Shown here one piece after another: positions 49,059 to 58,515 of a stretch of 64,000 nt of DNA; position 1 is the first letter of the stretch, and the number at the start of each line of letters is the position of its first letter. This DNA comes from Lysobacter prati. Its GTDB lineage: Bacteria > Pseudomonadota > Gammaproteobacteria > Xanthomonadales > Xanthomonadaceae. The position numbers and the translations under genes were made by a program. Location of the stretch: assembly GCF_009765215.1 (NCBI RefSeq), contig NZ_VLNV01000003.1:248001-312000 (forward strand), written 5' to 3'. The notes under the pieces were generated by a model. That model saw only the letters and a program-made list of their open reading frames with translations. It was not told the origin of the DNA and did no database searches.

Positions 49059-50408
49059 TCAGTCGTTGCCCGTTTGCGCCACCGCAACCGCTTGCGGCTG
49101 ATGCAGGTAATCCAGCGTCACCTGCAGCAGCGCGCGCAGACCAAGGTCCAGCGCCGACTCATCCAGGGCGAACTGCGGCGAGTGGTTGCTCGGCGCCGTC
49201 ACCGGATCGGTGCCCTTGGCGGTGGCGCCGACGAAGAAGAACATCGACGGCACTTCCTTGGCGAAGTACGAAAAGTCCTCGGCGCCCATCTGCAGCGACG
49301 GCTCGACCACGTTGTCGACGCCGGCCACGGCCTGCAGGCTCGGCAGCATGCGCGCGGTCAGCGCCGGATTGTTGTACGTCACCGGATTGCCCTGGCTGTC
49401 GGGGACATTGGCGATAGCGGTCGCGCCGTTGGCGCTGCTGACGTGCTCGGCGACGTTCTTCAGATCACTGAAGATCTTCTGGCGCATGCCCTCGTCGAAG
49501 GTGCGGATGGTGCCGACCATCTCGACCTCGTCGGGAATGATGTTGTAGCGGATGCCACCGTTGATGGCGCCGAAGGTGACCACCGCCGGCAGCTTGGCGA
49601 TGTCGGTGCGACGACTGACGATGGTCTGCGCAGTGCCGATCACGTCGGCGGCGGCGACGATCGGATCGATGCCGCCCCACGGCCGCGAACCGTGCGTCTG
49701 CCGACCCTTGATCTTGATGGTGAACTTGTCCGAGGCCGCCATCAGCGGCCCCTGGCGAACGCCAATCTGGCCGGCCTGCAGGGTCGAGAACACGTGCAGG
49801 CCGAACATCGCGTCGGGCTTGAACGACTTGAACACGCCTTCCTCCAGCATCAGCGAGGCGCCGCCTTCCTCGCCATCGGGCGCGCCTTCCTCGGACGGCT
49901 GGAACACCAGCATCACCGAGCCGGGCAGGTCGGCCTTCATCTTCACCAGCGCATCGGCGATGCCGAGCAGGATGCCGGTGTGGGCATCGTGGCCGCAGGC
50001 ATGCATGACGCCGACGGTCTGGCCGCGGAACGTCGCGGTGGCCTTCGATGCGAACGGCAGGTCGACCTGCTCGGTCACGGGCAGCGCGTCCATGTCGGCG
50101 CGCAAGGCGACGCGCGGGCCGGGCTTGCCGCCCTGGATGATCGCCACCACGCCGTTATGGGCGATGCCGGTCAGCGGTTTCAGACCGAGCGCGCGCAGAT
50201 GCTCGGCGACCTTCGCCGCGGTGCGGGTCTCGCGGTTGGACAGCTCCGGGCGCTGGTGGAAGTCGCGACGCCAGGCCACCACCTTCTGCTGCACGGACTT
50301 GGCCGCGGCGGTCACTTCGGGCCGCTCGCTGGCGGATTGGGCATGGACCGGGCAAGCGAGCGCGGCAGCGATCAGGGCGGGCAGGACGTGCAGGGCGGGA
50401 CGACGCAT
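49059..50408 (-). CDS. Exported M20-family amidohydrolase, second of a tandem pair
   Basis: This is an M20D-type metallo-amidohydrolase (449 aa), which probably removes acyl or indole groups from amino acids or small peptides. A signal peptide (MRRPALHVLPALIAAALACP) precedes the core. Metal-binding motifs are ALRADMDALPV, HACGHDAHTGIL, FQPSEEGAPDGEEGGA and, near the C-terminus, MGAEDFSYFAKEVP and NHSPQFALDE. The sequence is clearly related to the gene at 50485, and the two are 76 bases apart. A duplication followed by divergence is likely. The substrates are unknown. Confidence 0.88.
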   Translation of the reverse strand: MRRPALHVLPALIAAALACPVHAQSASERPEVTAAAKSVQQKVVAWRRDFHQRPELSNRETRTAAKVAEHLRALGLKPLTGIAHNGVVAIIQGGKPGPRVALRADMDALPVTEQVDLPFASKATATFRGQTVGVMHACGHDAHTGILLGIADALVKMKADLPGSVMLVFQPSEEGAPDGEEGGASLMLEEGVFKSFKPDAMFGLHVFSTLQAGQIGVRQGPLMAASDKFTIKIKGRQTHGSRPWGGIDPIVAAADVIGTAQTIVSRRTDIAKLPAVVTFGAINGGIRYNIIPDEVEMVGTIRTFDEGMRQKIFSDLKNVAEHVSSANGATAIANVPDSQGNPVTYNNPALTARMLPSLQAVAGVDNVVEPSLQMGAEDFSYFAKEVPSMFFFVGATAKGTDPVTAPSNHSPQFALDESALDLGLRALLQVTLDYLHQPQAVAVAQTGND

Positions 50409-50484
50409 CGAGTACTCCGGTGTGGTCGGTGCCGCGATCGACGACCGCGGCAGGGATTCGAAGAGAAAAGGTTGCTGGTGCGGC

Positions 50485-51780
50485 TCAGCCGCCGCCGTGC
50501 AGGTAATCCAGCGCCACCTGCAGCATCGCGCGCGTGCCGACATCGAGCGACTTCTCGTCGAGCAGGAACTGCGGCGAATGATTGATCGGCGCCTTCGCGG
50601 GATCGGTGCCGGCGGACGTGGAGCCGACGAAGAAGTACAGGCCCGGCACGGTGTTGGCGAACTGGGCGAAGTCCTCGGCCACCGTCACCATCGGCATCTC
50701 GACGACGTTGTCGGCGCCGACCGCGCGCTGCAGCGACGGCCGCACGCGCGTGGTCAGCGCGGGGTCGTTGATCGTCGCCGGTGCGTTGGCAGCCACGTCG
50801 AGCTTCGCGGTCGCGCCGCTGGCGTGGGCGAAATCCTCGGCGGTGCGGCGGAAGCGCGTGATCACGTCCTCGCGCACCTTGGCGTCGAACGTGCGCAGCG
50901 TGCCGACCACCTTCGCCTCGTCTGGAATGATGTTGAAGCGCACGCCGGCATTGAACTGGCCGGCGGTCAGCACCACCGGCGTCGCGGCGATGTTGACCTG
51001 GCGCGCGATCAGGCTCTGCGTGCCGAGCAGGATCTGCGCGGCGACCGGGATCGGATCGACGCCGTCCCACGGACGCGAGCCGTGGGTCTGCTTGCCATTG
51101 ACCTTCAGGCTCCACTCGTCGGCGGCGGCGAGCATCGGACCGCTGCGTACGCCAACCTGTCCGACCGGCAAACCGGCCCAGACATGCAGGCCGAACACCG
51201 CATCGGGCTTGAAGTCGCGGAACACGCCTTCGTCGAGCATGAGCTTGGCGCCGAAGGTCTCGCCCGGATTCGGCGGGCCTTCCTCGGCCGGCTGGAACAC
51301 GAACATCACCTCGCCCGGCAGGTCCTGCTTCTGCGCCGCCAGCGCGGTCGCCACGCCCAGCAGGATCGCGACATGGGCATCGTGGCCGCAGGCATGCATC
51401 ACGCCGACCGGCTGGCCGCGGTAGGTAGAGGTCACCTTCGATGCGAACGGCAGGCCGCTCTGCTCGGTCACCGGCAGCGCGTCCATGTCGGCGCGAATGG
51501 CAATGCGCGGACCGGGCCGGCCGCCCTTGAGCACGGCGACCACGCCGGTATGGGCGATGCCGGTGCGCGGCTGCAGGCCGAGCTTGCGCAGCTGGTCGGC
51601 GATCACCTTGGCGGTGCGCACTTCCTGGTTGCCCAGCTCGGGGTGCTGGTGGAAGTCGCGGCGCCAGGCCAGGACCTGCGGCTGCACCGCCTTGGCGGCG
51701 GCGGTTGCATCGGGCGACTGTGCATTGGCTGACGGGGCCAGCAACGCCGCGAGCAGGGCAGGCAGGATCAATGGGCGCAT
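50485..51780 (-). CDS. Exported M20-family amidohydrolase, first of a tandem pair
   Basis: This is an M20D-type amidohydrolase (431 aa) with a signal peptide (MRPLILPALLAALLAPSANA) and the same motif series as the neighbour: AIRADMDALPV, HACGHDAHVAIL, FQPAEEGPPNPGETFG, VTVAEDFAQFANTVPG and NHSPQFLLDE. It is upstream of its paralogue on the same strand, and a shared transcript is likely. Differences in the substrate region (for example NPGETFGAKLML) suggest different preferences. It could act on peptides of the growth medium or cell wall. Confidence 0.88.
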   Translation of the reverse strand: MRPLILPALLAALLAPSANAQSPDATAAAKAVQPQVLAWRRDFHQHPELGNQEVRTAKVIADQLRKLGLQPRTGIAHTGVVAVLKGGRPGPRIAIRADMDALPVTEQSGLPFASKVTSTYRGQPVGVMHACGHDAHVAILLGVATALAAQKQDLPGEVMFVFQPAEEGPPNPGETFGAKLMLDEGVFRDFKPDAVFGLHVWAGLPVGQVGVRSGPMLAAADEWSLKVNGKQTHGSRPWDGVDPIPVAAQILLGTQSLIARQVNIAATPVVLTAGQFNAGVRFNIIPDEAKVVGTLRTFDAKVREDVITRFRRTAEDFAHASGATAKLDVAANAPATINDPALTTRVRPSLQRAVGADNVVEMPMVTVAEDFAQFANTVPGLYFFVGSTSAGTDPAKAPINHSPQFLLDEKSLDVGTRAMLQVALDYLHGGG

Positions 51781-51858
51781 CGAGCAGTCACTCCGGGGCA
51801 TTCCGGGATAGGTCAGATCCCGATGCTAGCCGGCACAACCGGCCCCGTGTAGTCCGGA

Positions 51859-52224
51859 TCAGGCGTCGTTGCCCAGGACCTGCGCCCGACGCTTGCGTGT
51901 CAACCCCTCCAGCGCGCGCCGGTACGACCACTCCACCAGCTCGACCAAGTAGTCCTCGGGCACGCGCCGCACGTCGACGATGGTGATCCAGCGGAAACGG
52001 CCCATGAAGCGTGCCGGCTTCATGCCGGGGACATCGGTCAGCTCCACGAAGCGCTCCGGCGAGACCTTGATGCTGAAGCGCCAGCGCTCGGGCTCGCTGG
52101 TCTTGAAATAGGCGAAGGTCTTGTCGCCGACGTTGTAGACCAGGATGTTGCGCGGATCGGGATGCAGCGTCACCGTCGCGCCGCGAAGGCCGGCGCAGTG
52201 CGCCTGCAGTTGCAAGGTATCCAT
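51859..52224 (-). CDS. MmcQ/YjbR-family protein
   Basis: This is a 121-aa protein of the MmcQ/YjbR group, a cytoplasmic fold resembling a DNA-binding domain with no proven function. Conserved parts are ILVYNVGDKTFAYFKT, RFSIKVSPERFVELTDVPG and RFRWITIVDVRRVPEDYLVE. The start MDTLQLQAHCAGLRGATVT at 52224 matches the family. The long upstream frame is spurious. It lies near the amidohydrolase pair without a clear link. Confidence 0.85.
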   Translation of the reverse strand: MDTLQLQAHCAGLRGATVTLHPDPRNILVYNVGDKTFAYFKTSEPERWRFSIKVSPERFVELTDVPGMKPARFMGRFRWITIVDVRRVPEDYLVELVEWSYRRALEGLTRKRRAQVLGNDA

Positions 52225-52259
52225 GCCGGGATTCTGGCACCGCTGGCCACCGGAAACTG

Positions 52260-53051
52260 TCAGCACAGACGTGAAAGCCAGCCCTCCGCGCACCACGACT
52301 GCAGGTAGCCGACGGCCACGACGGGTACGTCGCTCGCCCCCAACCCGGTCGTCAATGTTTCGCAAAGGCCGGCGAAACTTCCGCCACGGAGGAAGTGGCC
52401 GATCGCGGCACGCTCGAGTGGATCGAGCGAGCGGAATCGGCTGACGCGATCCTCGTCACGCCACAACGCCCAGCACGCGTCCGCAACGACCGGGGCCGGC
52501 GGCTGCTGTCCGGCCTTGATCGCCTGCCATATCTCGACGCAGTTTGACCCGGCCTCGAAGAGCTGGAAGCTCGGATGCGACGCCAACCGCAGGGTCGGCC
52601 ACGCCGCCTGCGGCAGCGCCAGCAGATCGCGCCACGCCAGTCGCTGGTCATCGGCGGCGTCGAAACCATCGAGCAGGCAGCGCTCGAAGCGGGCCAGATC
52701 GGCCAATTGTGGATGCGCGGCGAACGGCTCGATGCTGGCAAGGAAATCCGGCAGGGCCGATCCGAAATCGCGCAACGAACGCACCCGCGAGGGATGCGTG
52801 GCAATGAAGCCATCGCACATGCGCTCCCAAAGCGCATCGCCCAGATAGGTGCCCAACACCGCATGGTCGTGCTCGAGCGCCTCGCGCAATCGTGCCCCAT
52901 AAGCATTGCCGTAAATGCCGAGACCCAGCCCGGCAGGCATCTGGCCGCGGGCGAGGAGTCCATCGATGCCGGCGTCGCCGCCGCGCACACGTCCCAGGAA
53001 CCGCCGCTGCAGCTGGGCCAGCTCATTGCCCGCGGGTGGACGGTCGATCAT
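52260..53051 (-). CDS. bufC: Bufferin maturation partner BufC/HvfC (DUF2063)
   Basis: This is a 263-aa DUF2063 protein, the partner of the MNIO enzyme in bufferin/HvfA-type RiPP operons. It presents the precursor leader to the enzyme. The N-terminal DUF2063 helices (QLQRRFLGRVRGGDAG, GLGIYGNAYGARLREALE, HAVLGTYLGDALWERM) are at residues 10-80, and a C-terminal helical domain follows. It overlaps the bufB stop by four bases (ATGA), so translation is coupled. It ends the operon. Confidence 0.88.
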   Translation of the reverse strand: MIDRPPAGNELAQLQRRFLGRVRGGDAGIDGLLARGQMPAGLGLGIYGNAYGARLREALEHDHAVLGTYLGDALWERMCDGFIATHPSRVRSLRDFGSALPDFLASIEPFAAHPQLADLARFERCLLDGFDAADDQRLAWRDLLALPQAAWPTLRLASHPSFQLFEAGSNCVEIWQAIKAGQQPPAPVVADACWALWRDEDRVSRFRSLDPLERAAIGHFLRGGSFAGLCETLTTGLGASDVPVVAVGYLQSWCAEGWLSRLC

Positions 53052-53929
53052 GCGGCAATCGCCGGCATGGCGCGGGCAAACGCCGCACGCGCCAGATCGA
53101 GTTCGGCCAACAGCTCCGGCAGCGGAGGAAAGTGGTCGTCACGCTCGATCATCGTGCTTACCGCACCGAACCGCGCGATCGCGCTCTCGTACAAGGACCA
53201 GACCGAATCAGGCACTTCATGGTCATGGGTATCGACGCAGTGCGTGCCGTAGTCGCTGTGGCCGGCCAGGTGCACCTGCCAGACCCGGTCGGCCGGAATA
53301 CCGGCGAGGTAGTCGTGCGGATCGAACCCGTGGTTGCGTGCGCTGACCTGGATGTTGTTGACGTCCAGCAGGATGCGGCAGCCGCTGCGTCGCGCGATCC
53401 GGGCAACGAATTCCCATTCGGGCATGTCCGAATCGCGGAACTCGACATAGCTGCTGAGGTTCTCGAGCAGCAGTTCGCGACCGAGGTACTCCTGCACCTG
53501 CTGCACGCGATCGACCACGTGCGTGATCGTCGCTTCGTTGTAGGGCAGCGGCAGCAGGTCGTGGCTGTTGATGCCATCGACACCGGTCCAGCACAGGTGA
53601 TCGGAGACCCAGGCCGGTTCGATCCGGTGCATCAGCGCGCGCAGCCGCTTGAGGTAGGCGCGGTCGAGCGAGTCAGTGCCACCGATCGACAGCGACACGC
53701 CGTGCATCGCGATCGGATGACGCGCGCGGATCCGGTCGAGGTAGTGCAGCGGCTTGCCACCGTCGACCATGAAGTTCTCGGAGATGATCTCGAACCAGTC
53801 GACAAGCGGCGGCGAGACCAGGATCTGCTCGAAGTATTCGGGGCGCAGCCCCAGCCCGAAGCCGAGCCAGGGACGGGACTCCGGCGCACGCGCGCCGGAG
53901 TCGCCTGCGCCGCTGATGGCGGCGCGCAT
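53048..53929 (-). CDS. bufB: Bufferin-modifying MNIO enzyme BufB/HvfB (DUF692)
   Basis: This 293-aa protein is a multinuclear non-heme iron oxidase (DUF692, MNIO) of the MbnB/BufB group. These enzymes use iron and oxygen to turn precursor cysteines into modified, copper-binding groups. TIM-barrel motifs include WFEIISENFMVDGGKPLHYL, IAMHGVSLSIGGTD, VSDHLCWTG, LLLENLSSYVEF, LLDVNNIQVSARNHGFDP and VHLAGHSDYGTHCVDTHDHE, which supply the His/Asp/Glu metal ligands. The start at 53929 lies two bases after the bufA stop. Confidence 0.92.
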   Translation of the reverse strand: MRAAISGAGDSGARAPESRPWLGFGLGLRPEYFEQILVSPPLVDWFEIISENFMVDGGKPLHYLDRIRARHPIAMHGVSLSIGGTDSLDRAYLKRLRALMHRIEPAWVSDHLCWTGVDGINSHDLLPLPYNEATITHVVDRVQQVQEYLGRELLLENLSSYVEFRDSDMPEWEFVARIARRSGCRILLDVNNIQVSARNHGFDPHDYLAGIPADRVWQVHLAGHSDYGTHCVDTHDHEVPDSVWSLYESAIARFGAVSTMIERDDHFPPLPELLAELDLARAAFARAMPAIAA

Positions 53930-53931
53930 GA

Positions 53932-54378
53932 TCAACCGGCCTTGCCGCCGACGTTGGAGCAGCTGGCTGCCGGCAGGCCGACGAAGCCCTTGCCCTTGCA
54001 GCTGCCGTGGCCCTTGCAGGCGTTGTCGGCGGTCTTGCAGTCGTTGTGACCCTTGCAGGCGTTCACGCCGTAGCAGTGGACCTGGCTGCCGGCCTCGGCG
54101 GCGAAGCTGATCTTGGGATCGACGCGCTTGCCGCCGATGTCGGAGCAAGCCTTCTTGGACGCGGCGACGAAGCCCTTGCCCTTGCAGCTGCCCTGGCCCT
54201 TGCAGGCGTTGTCGGCGGTCTTGCAGTCGTTGTGGCCCTTGCAGGCATTCACGCCGGAACAGTGCACCAGCTCGGCGGTGTCGGAGGCCTTGGCGCTGGC
54301 GGTGGGCGCGGCAAAGGCCATGCCGGCGGCGATCAGGGCCAGGGCAACGCCGGAAACGGGAACGATGGGTGACTTCAT
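53932..54378 (-). CDS. bufA: Bufferin-like precursor with two six-cysteine modules
   Basis: This is a 148-aa exported precursor of a copper-handling RiPP (BufA2-like bufferin). It has a signal peptide (residues 1-29, ending TASA). Two near-identical modules follow, each with six cysteines (C40,46,52,59,65,78 and C102,108,114,121,127,140), exactly 62 residues apart. Each module carries [18 protein letters not shown] and a following GSCKGKGFV. Other bufferins of this type usually have one module. At DNA level the unit is a 186-bp tandem repeat with few differences, so the duplication is recent. It heads the bufA-bufB-bufC operon. Confidence 0.88.
   Translation of the reverse strand: MKSPIVPVSGVALALIAAGMAFAAPTASAKASDTAELVHCSGVNACKGHNDCKTADNACKGQGSCKGKGFVAASKKACSDIGGKRVDPKISFAAEAGSQVHCYGVNACKGHNDCKTADNACKGHGSCKGKGFVGLPAASCSNVGGKAG
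53981..54264 (-). repeat. 186-bp tandem duplication within bufA
   Basis: The 98 bases from 53981-54078 match those from 54167-54264, offset by exactly 186, with about six differences (for example CCGTGG versus CCCTGG, GTGACC versus GTGGCC). The flanks at 53941 and 54127 are also similar. The two copies encode the two cysteine modules of the bufferin precursor. Confidence 0.85.
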
Positions 54379-54564
54379 GGGCAACTCTCCAATAGCGGGG
54401 GCAGGGAACACATCGGCCGCGACAGCTGGGAGATGGGCTTTGCCCCTCGCCACACCATCACGTCCTCGCTCCATAAGTGGCAGCGAGGGCGCGGGAAGGT
54501 GCGCACGAAGATTGGCGCCGGAGGGGCGACGGTGTTGCGAAACGAGGCAGAAGCTCCGCGAAGC

Positions 54565-54597
54565 AAAAAGAAAGGCCGACTCTTGCGAGCCGGCCTT
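54565..54597 (-). terminator. Rho-independent terminator after the indolepyruvate oxidoreductase gene
   Basis: AAGGCCG (54572-54578) and CGGCCTT (54591-54597) pair around a 12-base loop, and the minus strand continues with TTTCTTTTT. It lies about 28 bases past the stop of the oxidoreductase gene and separates it from the buf operon. Confidence 0.8.
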
Positions 54598-54624
54598 CGT
54601 CTTCAAACGGTGTTGCCGAGGCGC

Positions 54625-57600
54625 TTACGCCACCTTGACGATCCGCAGCGGGTTGTCCCACTCCTTCAGCAGCTCGGCTTCGCGGGCCTTGGCCTTGTGC
54701 AGGTGGTCTTCCTTGACGTGGCCGTAGCCGCGGATGTGCTCGGGGATGCCGGCGATCTCGGCGGCGAGGCCGACATTGCTGCGGTCGAGCTTGCCGAGCA
54801 GGCCTTCGATCGTGGCGAAGTAATCGACGATCAGCTGGCGCTCCATCTTGCGCTCCTCGGTCTTGCCGAAGATGTCGAAGGCGCCGCCGCGCAGGAAGCG
54901 CAGCTTGGCCATCCACTTGAACGCGGTGAACACCCACGGACCGAACTCCTGCTTGATCAGGCGGCCCTGCGCGTCCTTCTTCGCCAGCAGCGGCGGCGCG
55001 AGGTGGAACTTCAGCTTGTAGTCACCGTCGAACTGCTGTTCCAGCTTCTTCTGGAAATCGCCGCTGGTGTACAGGCGCGCAACTTCGTACTCGTCCTTGT
55101 AGGCCATCAGCTTGAAGGCGTAGCGGGCGACGGCCTCGGTCAGGTCGGTGGTGCCGGCGACGTTGCGCTCGGCAGCATGCACGCGCGCGACGAAATCGCT
55201 GTATCGCTTGGCGTAACCGGCGTCCTGGTACTCGGTCAGGAAGGCAACGCGGCGCGAGACGACCTCATCGAGCGAGCGCGACAGGCGTGCGTCGTCGAGC
55301 GGCAGGAACGCGATGTTGTCGCCGCCATGTGCAGGCACGTGGCGCAGCTCGTCTTCCTTGCGGGTCGTGCGCGGCGCGCTGGTCGCGCCCCATTCGTTGC
55401 CTTCCCACGCGCCGGGCGACAGCATCGGCAGCTCGTGCGGAGTCGATTCGGCAGCGGTCTGGGCATTGCGCACCAGGCCTGCCGACTCGGCCACGGCCTG
55501 CGGATCGATCACGGCCAGGCGGCCCCAGGCGAACGCGGTCTTGTTCATCTCGATCGCAGCGCCGTTGAGCTCGACCGCACGCATGATCGAATCCAGCGAC
55601 AGCGGCACCAGGCCCTGCTGCCAGGCGTAGCCGAGGATGAAGAGGTTCGACGCGATCGCATCGCCCATCAGCGCGGTGGCCAGCTGGGTGGCGTCGACCA
55701 CGTGGGGGTCCTTGCCACCGAGCGCGACCTTGATCGCGGCGATGATGTCGGTCGCCGGGAACTGCATGTCAGGACGCGTGGTGAACGTGCCCGGCATCGC
55801 CTCGTAGCTGTTGATCACGACCGAGCTGCGGCCCGAACGCACCTTCGACAGCGCCCAGTAGTCGTTGACCACGACCATGTCGCAGCCCAGCACCAGGTCG
55901 GCCTCACCGGCGGCGATGCGCACGGCGTGGATGTCGGCCGGCGTGCGGGCAATGCGGATGTGGGTGGTGACCGCGCCGCCCTTCTGCGCGAGGCCGGTCT
56001 GGTCGAGCACGCTGGCGCCCTTGCCCTCGAGGTGGCCGGCCATGCCGAGCAGCGCGCCGATCGTGACCACGCCGGTGCCGCCGACGCCGGTGATCAGGAT
56101 GTTCCAGGGCTGATCGAGCGACGGCAGCTGCGGCATCGGCAGATCGCTGAGGCGATCCTTCGCGCCACTGCCTTTCTTCTTGCGCAGGCCACCGCCTTCC
56201 ACCGTCACGAAGCTCGGGCAGAAGCCGTTGACGCAGGAGTAGTCCTTGTTGCAGTTGGACTGATCGATCTCGCGCTTGCGGCCGAACTCGGTTTCCTTCG
56301 GCAGCACCGACACGCAGAACGACTTCTTGCCGCAGTCGCCGCAACCTTCGCAGACCAGCGAGTTGACCATCACGCGCTTCTGCGGATCGACCATCTTGCC
56401 GCGCTTGCGGCGGCGACGCTTCTCGGTGGCGCAGGTCTGGTCGTAGATCAGGACGCTGGTGCCCTTCACTTCGCGCAGGCGCTTCTGGACGTTGTCCAGT
56501 TCCTTGCGATCGAAGAACTCGACATCCGACGGGAAGATCTCGCGCTTGTTCCACTTGGCGATGTCGTCCGACACCAGCACGATGGTCTGCACGCCTTCCG
56601 AGCGCACCTGGTGGGCGATCTGCGGCACCGACAGGGTGCCGTCGACCGGCTGGCCGCCGGTCATCGCGACCGCATCGTTGTAGAGGATCTTGTAGGTGAT
56701 GTTGACGCCGGTCGCGACTGACTGGCGGATCGCTAGCGAACCGGAGTGGAAGTAGGTGCCGTCGCCAAGGTTCTGGAAGACGTGCTGGGTTTCGGTGAAC
56801 TGCGCTTGCCCCGACCACGTCACGCCTTCGCCGCCCATGTGGGTGAAGGTGTCGGTGCTGCGGTCCATCCAGGTGACCATGTAATGGCAACCGATGCCGC
56901 CGAGCGCGCGCGAACCTTCCGGCACCACGGTGGAGGTGTTGTGCGGGCAGCCGGAGCAGTAGTGCGGGACGCGCGGGAACTGCGCGCGCGGCAGGGCCAG
57001 CTCGGATTCCTTCTCTGCCATCCAACGCAGCACGTTTTCGATGTGCTCGGAGTTATGGAACTTCTGGATGCGACGGCCGATCACGCCGGCGATGGTCGCC
57101 GGGGTCAGCTCGCCCGTGGACGGCAGGATCCACTCGCCCTGTTCGTCGTACTTGCCGACGATCGACGGACGCTGGCCGCTCCAGTTGTACATGTACTCCT
57201 TCATCTGGCGCTCGATGAAGGCGCGCTTCTCCTCGACGACGACGATGTCCTCAAGACCCTGCGCGAAGCGGGTGATGCCGACCGGCTCCAGCGGCCAGGT
57301 CATGCCGACCTTGTAGACGCGGATGCCGAGGTCGGCGCAGGCGTTCTCGTCCAGGCCCAGGTATTCCAGCGCCTGCAGCACGTCGAGGTAGGACTTGCCG
57401 GTGGTGACGATGCCCAGGCGCGCGCGCGGCGAGTCGATGACGGTGCGGTCGATGCCGTTGGCGCGGGCGAAGGCCTGCGCGGCCTTTACCGCGTAGCGGT
57501 GCAGGCGCATCTCCTGGTCCATCGGCGGGTCGGGCCAGCGGATGTTGAGGCCGCCGACCGGCATCTCGAAGTCATCCGGCATCACGATCTGCATCGCCAG

Positions 57601-58308
57601 CGGATTGACGTCGATGGACGCCGACGACTCGACCGTCTCGGCGATCGTCTTGAAGCCGACCCAGCGGCCGGTGTAGCGCGACATCGCCCAACCCAGCACG
57701 CCCATGTCGAGGATGTCCTGGACGCCGGCCGGATTGAGGATCGGCATCATCGCGCTGACGAACTCGTCTTCCGAGCCGTGCGGCAGCGTCGAGGAGCGGC
57801 AGGCGTGGTCGTCGGCGGCGAGCGCGAGCACGCCACCGAACTTCGAGGTGCCGGCGGCATTGGCGTGCTTGAACACGTCACCGGTGCGGTCCACGCCCGG
57901 GCCCTTGCCGTACCACATGCCGTAGACGCCTTCGACCTTGGCGCCGGGGAACAGGTTGGTCTGCTGCGTGCCCCAGACCATGGTCGCGCCGAGGTCTTCG
58001 TTGAGGCCCGGGGTGAACTTCACGCCGGCCGCTTCCAGATGCTTGCGCGCGCGCCACAGCTCCAGGTCGAAGCCGCCCAGCGGGCTGCCGCGGTAGCCGG
58101 AGATGAAACCGGCGGTGTTGAGCCCGGCGGCCTGGTCGCGCAGGCGCTGCATCAGCGGCAGGCGCACCAGCGCCTGCACACCGCTCAGGTAGATGCGGCC
58201 CTGTTCGCGGCTGTACTTGTGCTCGAGCGAGTAGTCGGTATCGAGCACCGAGTTGGTAAGCGCGGTGTTCGCCGAGGACGGCGAGCTGAGTTCGGCGGTG
58301 CTGGTCAT
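54625..58308 (-). CDS. Indolepyruvate ferredoxin oxidoreductase, fused form
   Basis: This is a 1227-aa fused alpha-beta form of a 2-oxoacid:ferredoxin oxidoreductase, which decarboxylates aryl pyruvates (indolepyruvate and others) to acyl-CoA. The pyrimidine/thiamine-diphosphate parts come first (SGYRGSPLGGFDLELWRARK, PGLNEDLGATMVWGTQQTNL). A TPP-binding core follows (CPHNTSTVVPEGSRALGGIG, YNDAVAMTGGQPVDGTLSV). An iron-sulfur cluster region comes next (CEGCGDCGKKSFC, DQSNCNKDYSCVNGFC), and the C-terminal gamma-like domain starts at LITGVGGTGVVTIGAL. The gene is alone and followed by a terminator. Confidence 0.92.
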   Translation of the reverse strand: MTSTAELSSPSSANTALTNSVLDTDYSLEHKYSREQGRIYLSGVQALVRLPLMQRLRDQAAGLNTAGFISGYRGSPLGGFDLELWRARKHLEAAGVKFTPGLNEDLGATMVWGTQQTNLFPGAKVEGVYGMWYGKGPGVDRTGDVFKHANAAGTSKFGGVLALAADDHACRSSTLPHGSEDEFVSAMMPILNPAGVQDILDMGVLGWAMSRYTGRWVGFKTIAETVESSASIDVNPLAMQIVMPDDFEMPVGGLNIRWPDPPMDQEMRLHRYAVKAAQAFARANGIDRTVIDSPRARLGIVTTGKSYLDVLQALEYLGLDENACADLGIRVYKVGMTWPLEPVGITRFAQGLEDIVVVEEKRAFIERQMKEYMYNWSGQRPSIVGKYDEQGEWILPSTGELTPATIAGVIGRRIQKFHNSEHIENVLRWMAEKESELALPRAQFPRVPHYCSGCPHNTSTVVPEGSRALGGIGCHYMVTWMDRSTDTFTHMGGEGVTWSGQAQFTETQHVFQNLGDGTYFHSGSLAIRQSVATGVNITYKILYNDAVAMTGGQPVDGTLSVPQIAHQVRSEGVQTIVLVSDDIAKWNKREIFPSDVEFFDRKELDNVQKRLREVKGTSVLIYDQTCATEKRRRRKRGKMVDPQKRVMVNSLVCEGCGDCGKKSFCVSVLPKETEFGRKREIDQSNCNKDYSCVNGFCPSFVTVEGGGLRKKKGSGAKDRLSDLPMPQLPSLDQPWNILITGVGGTGVVTIGALLGMAGHLEGKGASVLDQTGLAQKGGAVTTHIRIARTPADIHAVRIAAGEADLVLGCDMVVVNDYWALSKVRSGRSSVVINSYEAMPGTFTTRPDMQFPATDIIAAIKVALGGKDPHVVDATQLATALMGDAIASNLFILGYAWQQGLVPLSLDSIMRAVELNGAAIEMNKTAFAWGRLAVIDPQAVAESAGLVRNAQTAAESTPHELPMLSPGAWEGNEWGATSAPRTTRKEDELRHVPAHGGDNIAFLPLDDARLSRSLDEVVSRRVAFLTEYQDAGYAKRYSDFVARVHAAERNVAGTTDLTEAVARYAFKLMAYKDEYEVARLYTSGDFQKKLEQQFDGDYKLKFHLAPPLLAKKDAQGRLIKQEFGPWVFTAFKWMAKLRFLRGGAFDIFGKTEERKMERQLIVDYFATIEGLLGKLDRSNVGLAAEIAGIPEHIRGYGHVKEDHLHKAKAREAELLKEWDNPLRIVKVA

Positions 58309-58515
58309 GCGTGGCTCCGGCGCGCCGGGGGGCGCGGGGGTGGCTGCGGACGCCCGTAACCATGCCTCGCGACGGGTGGTCGCGACGCAAAAGTCCGAGC
58401 AAAGACTCGGAATTGTAGCAGTCAGACCACTCTGAGCCGGGTGTCGGGCACGGCGACACCTCGCAGCGGGCGCCGCGCCCTGTTCAGCCTGTGCCGGTGC
58501 GAGCGCCTTAAGGCC

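Noticed and set aside
53941-54264. Repeats in bufA as a possible CRISPR array
   Set aside because: There are only two units, in frame, encoding matching cysteine modules of an exported protein beside its modifying enzymes. There are no unique spacers.
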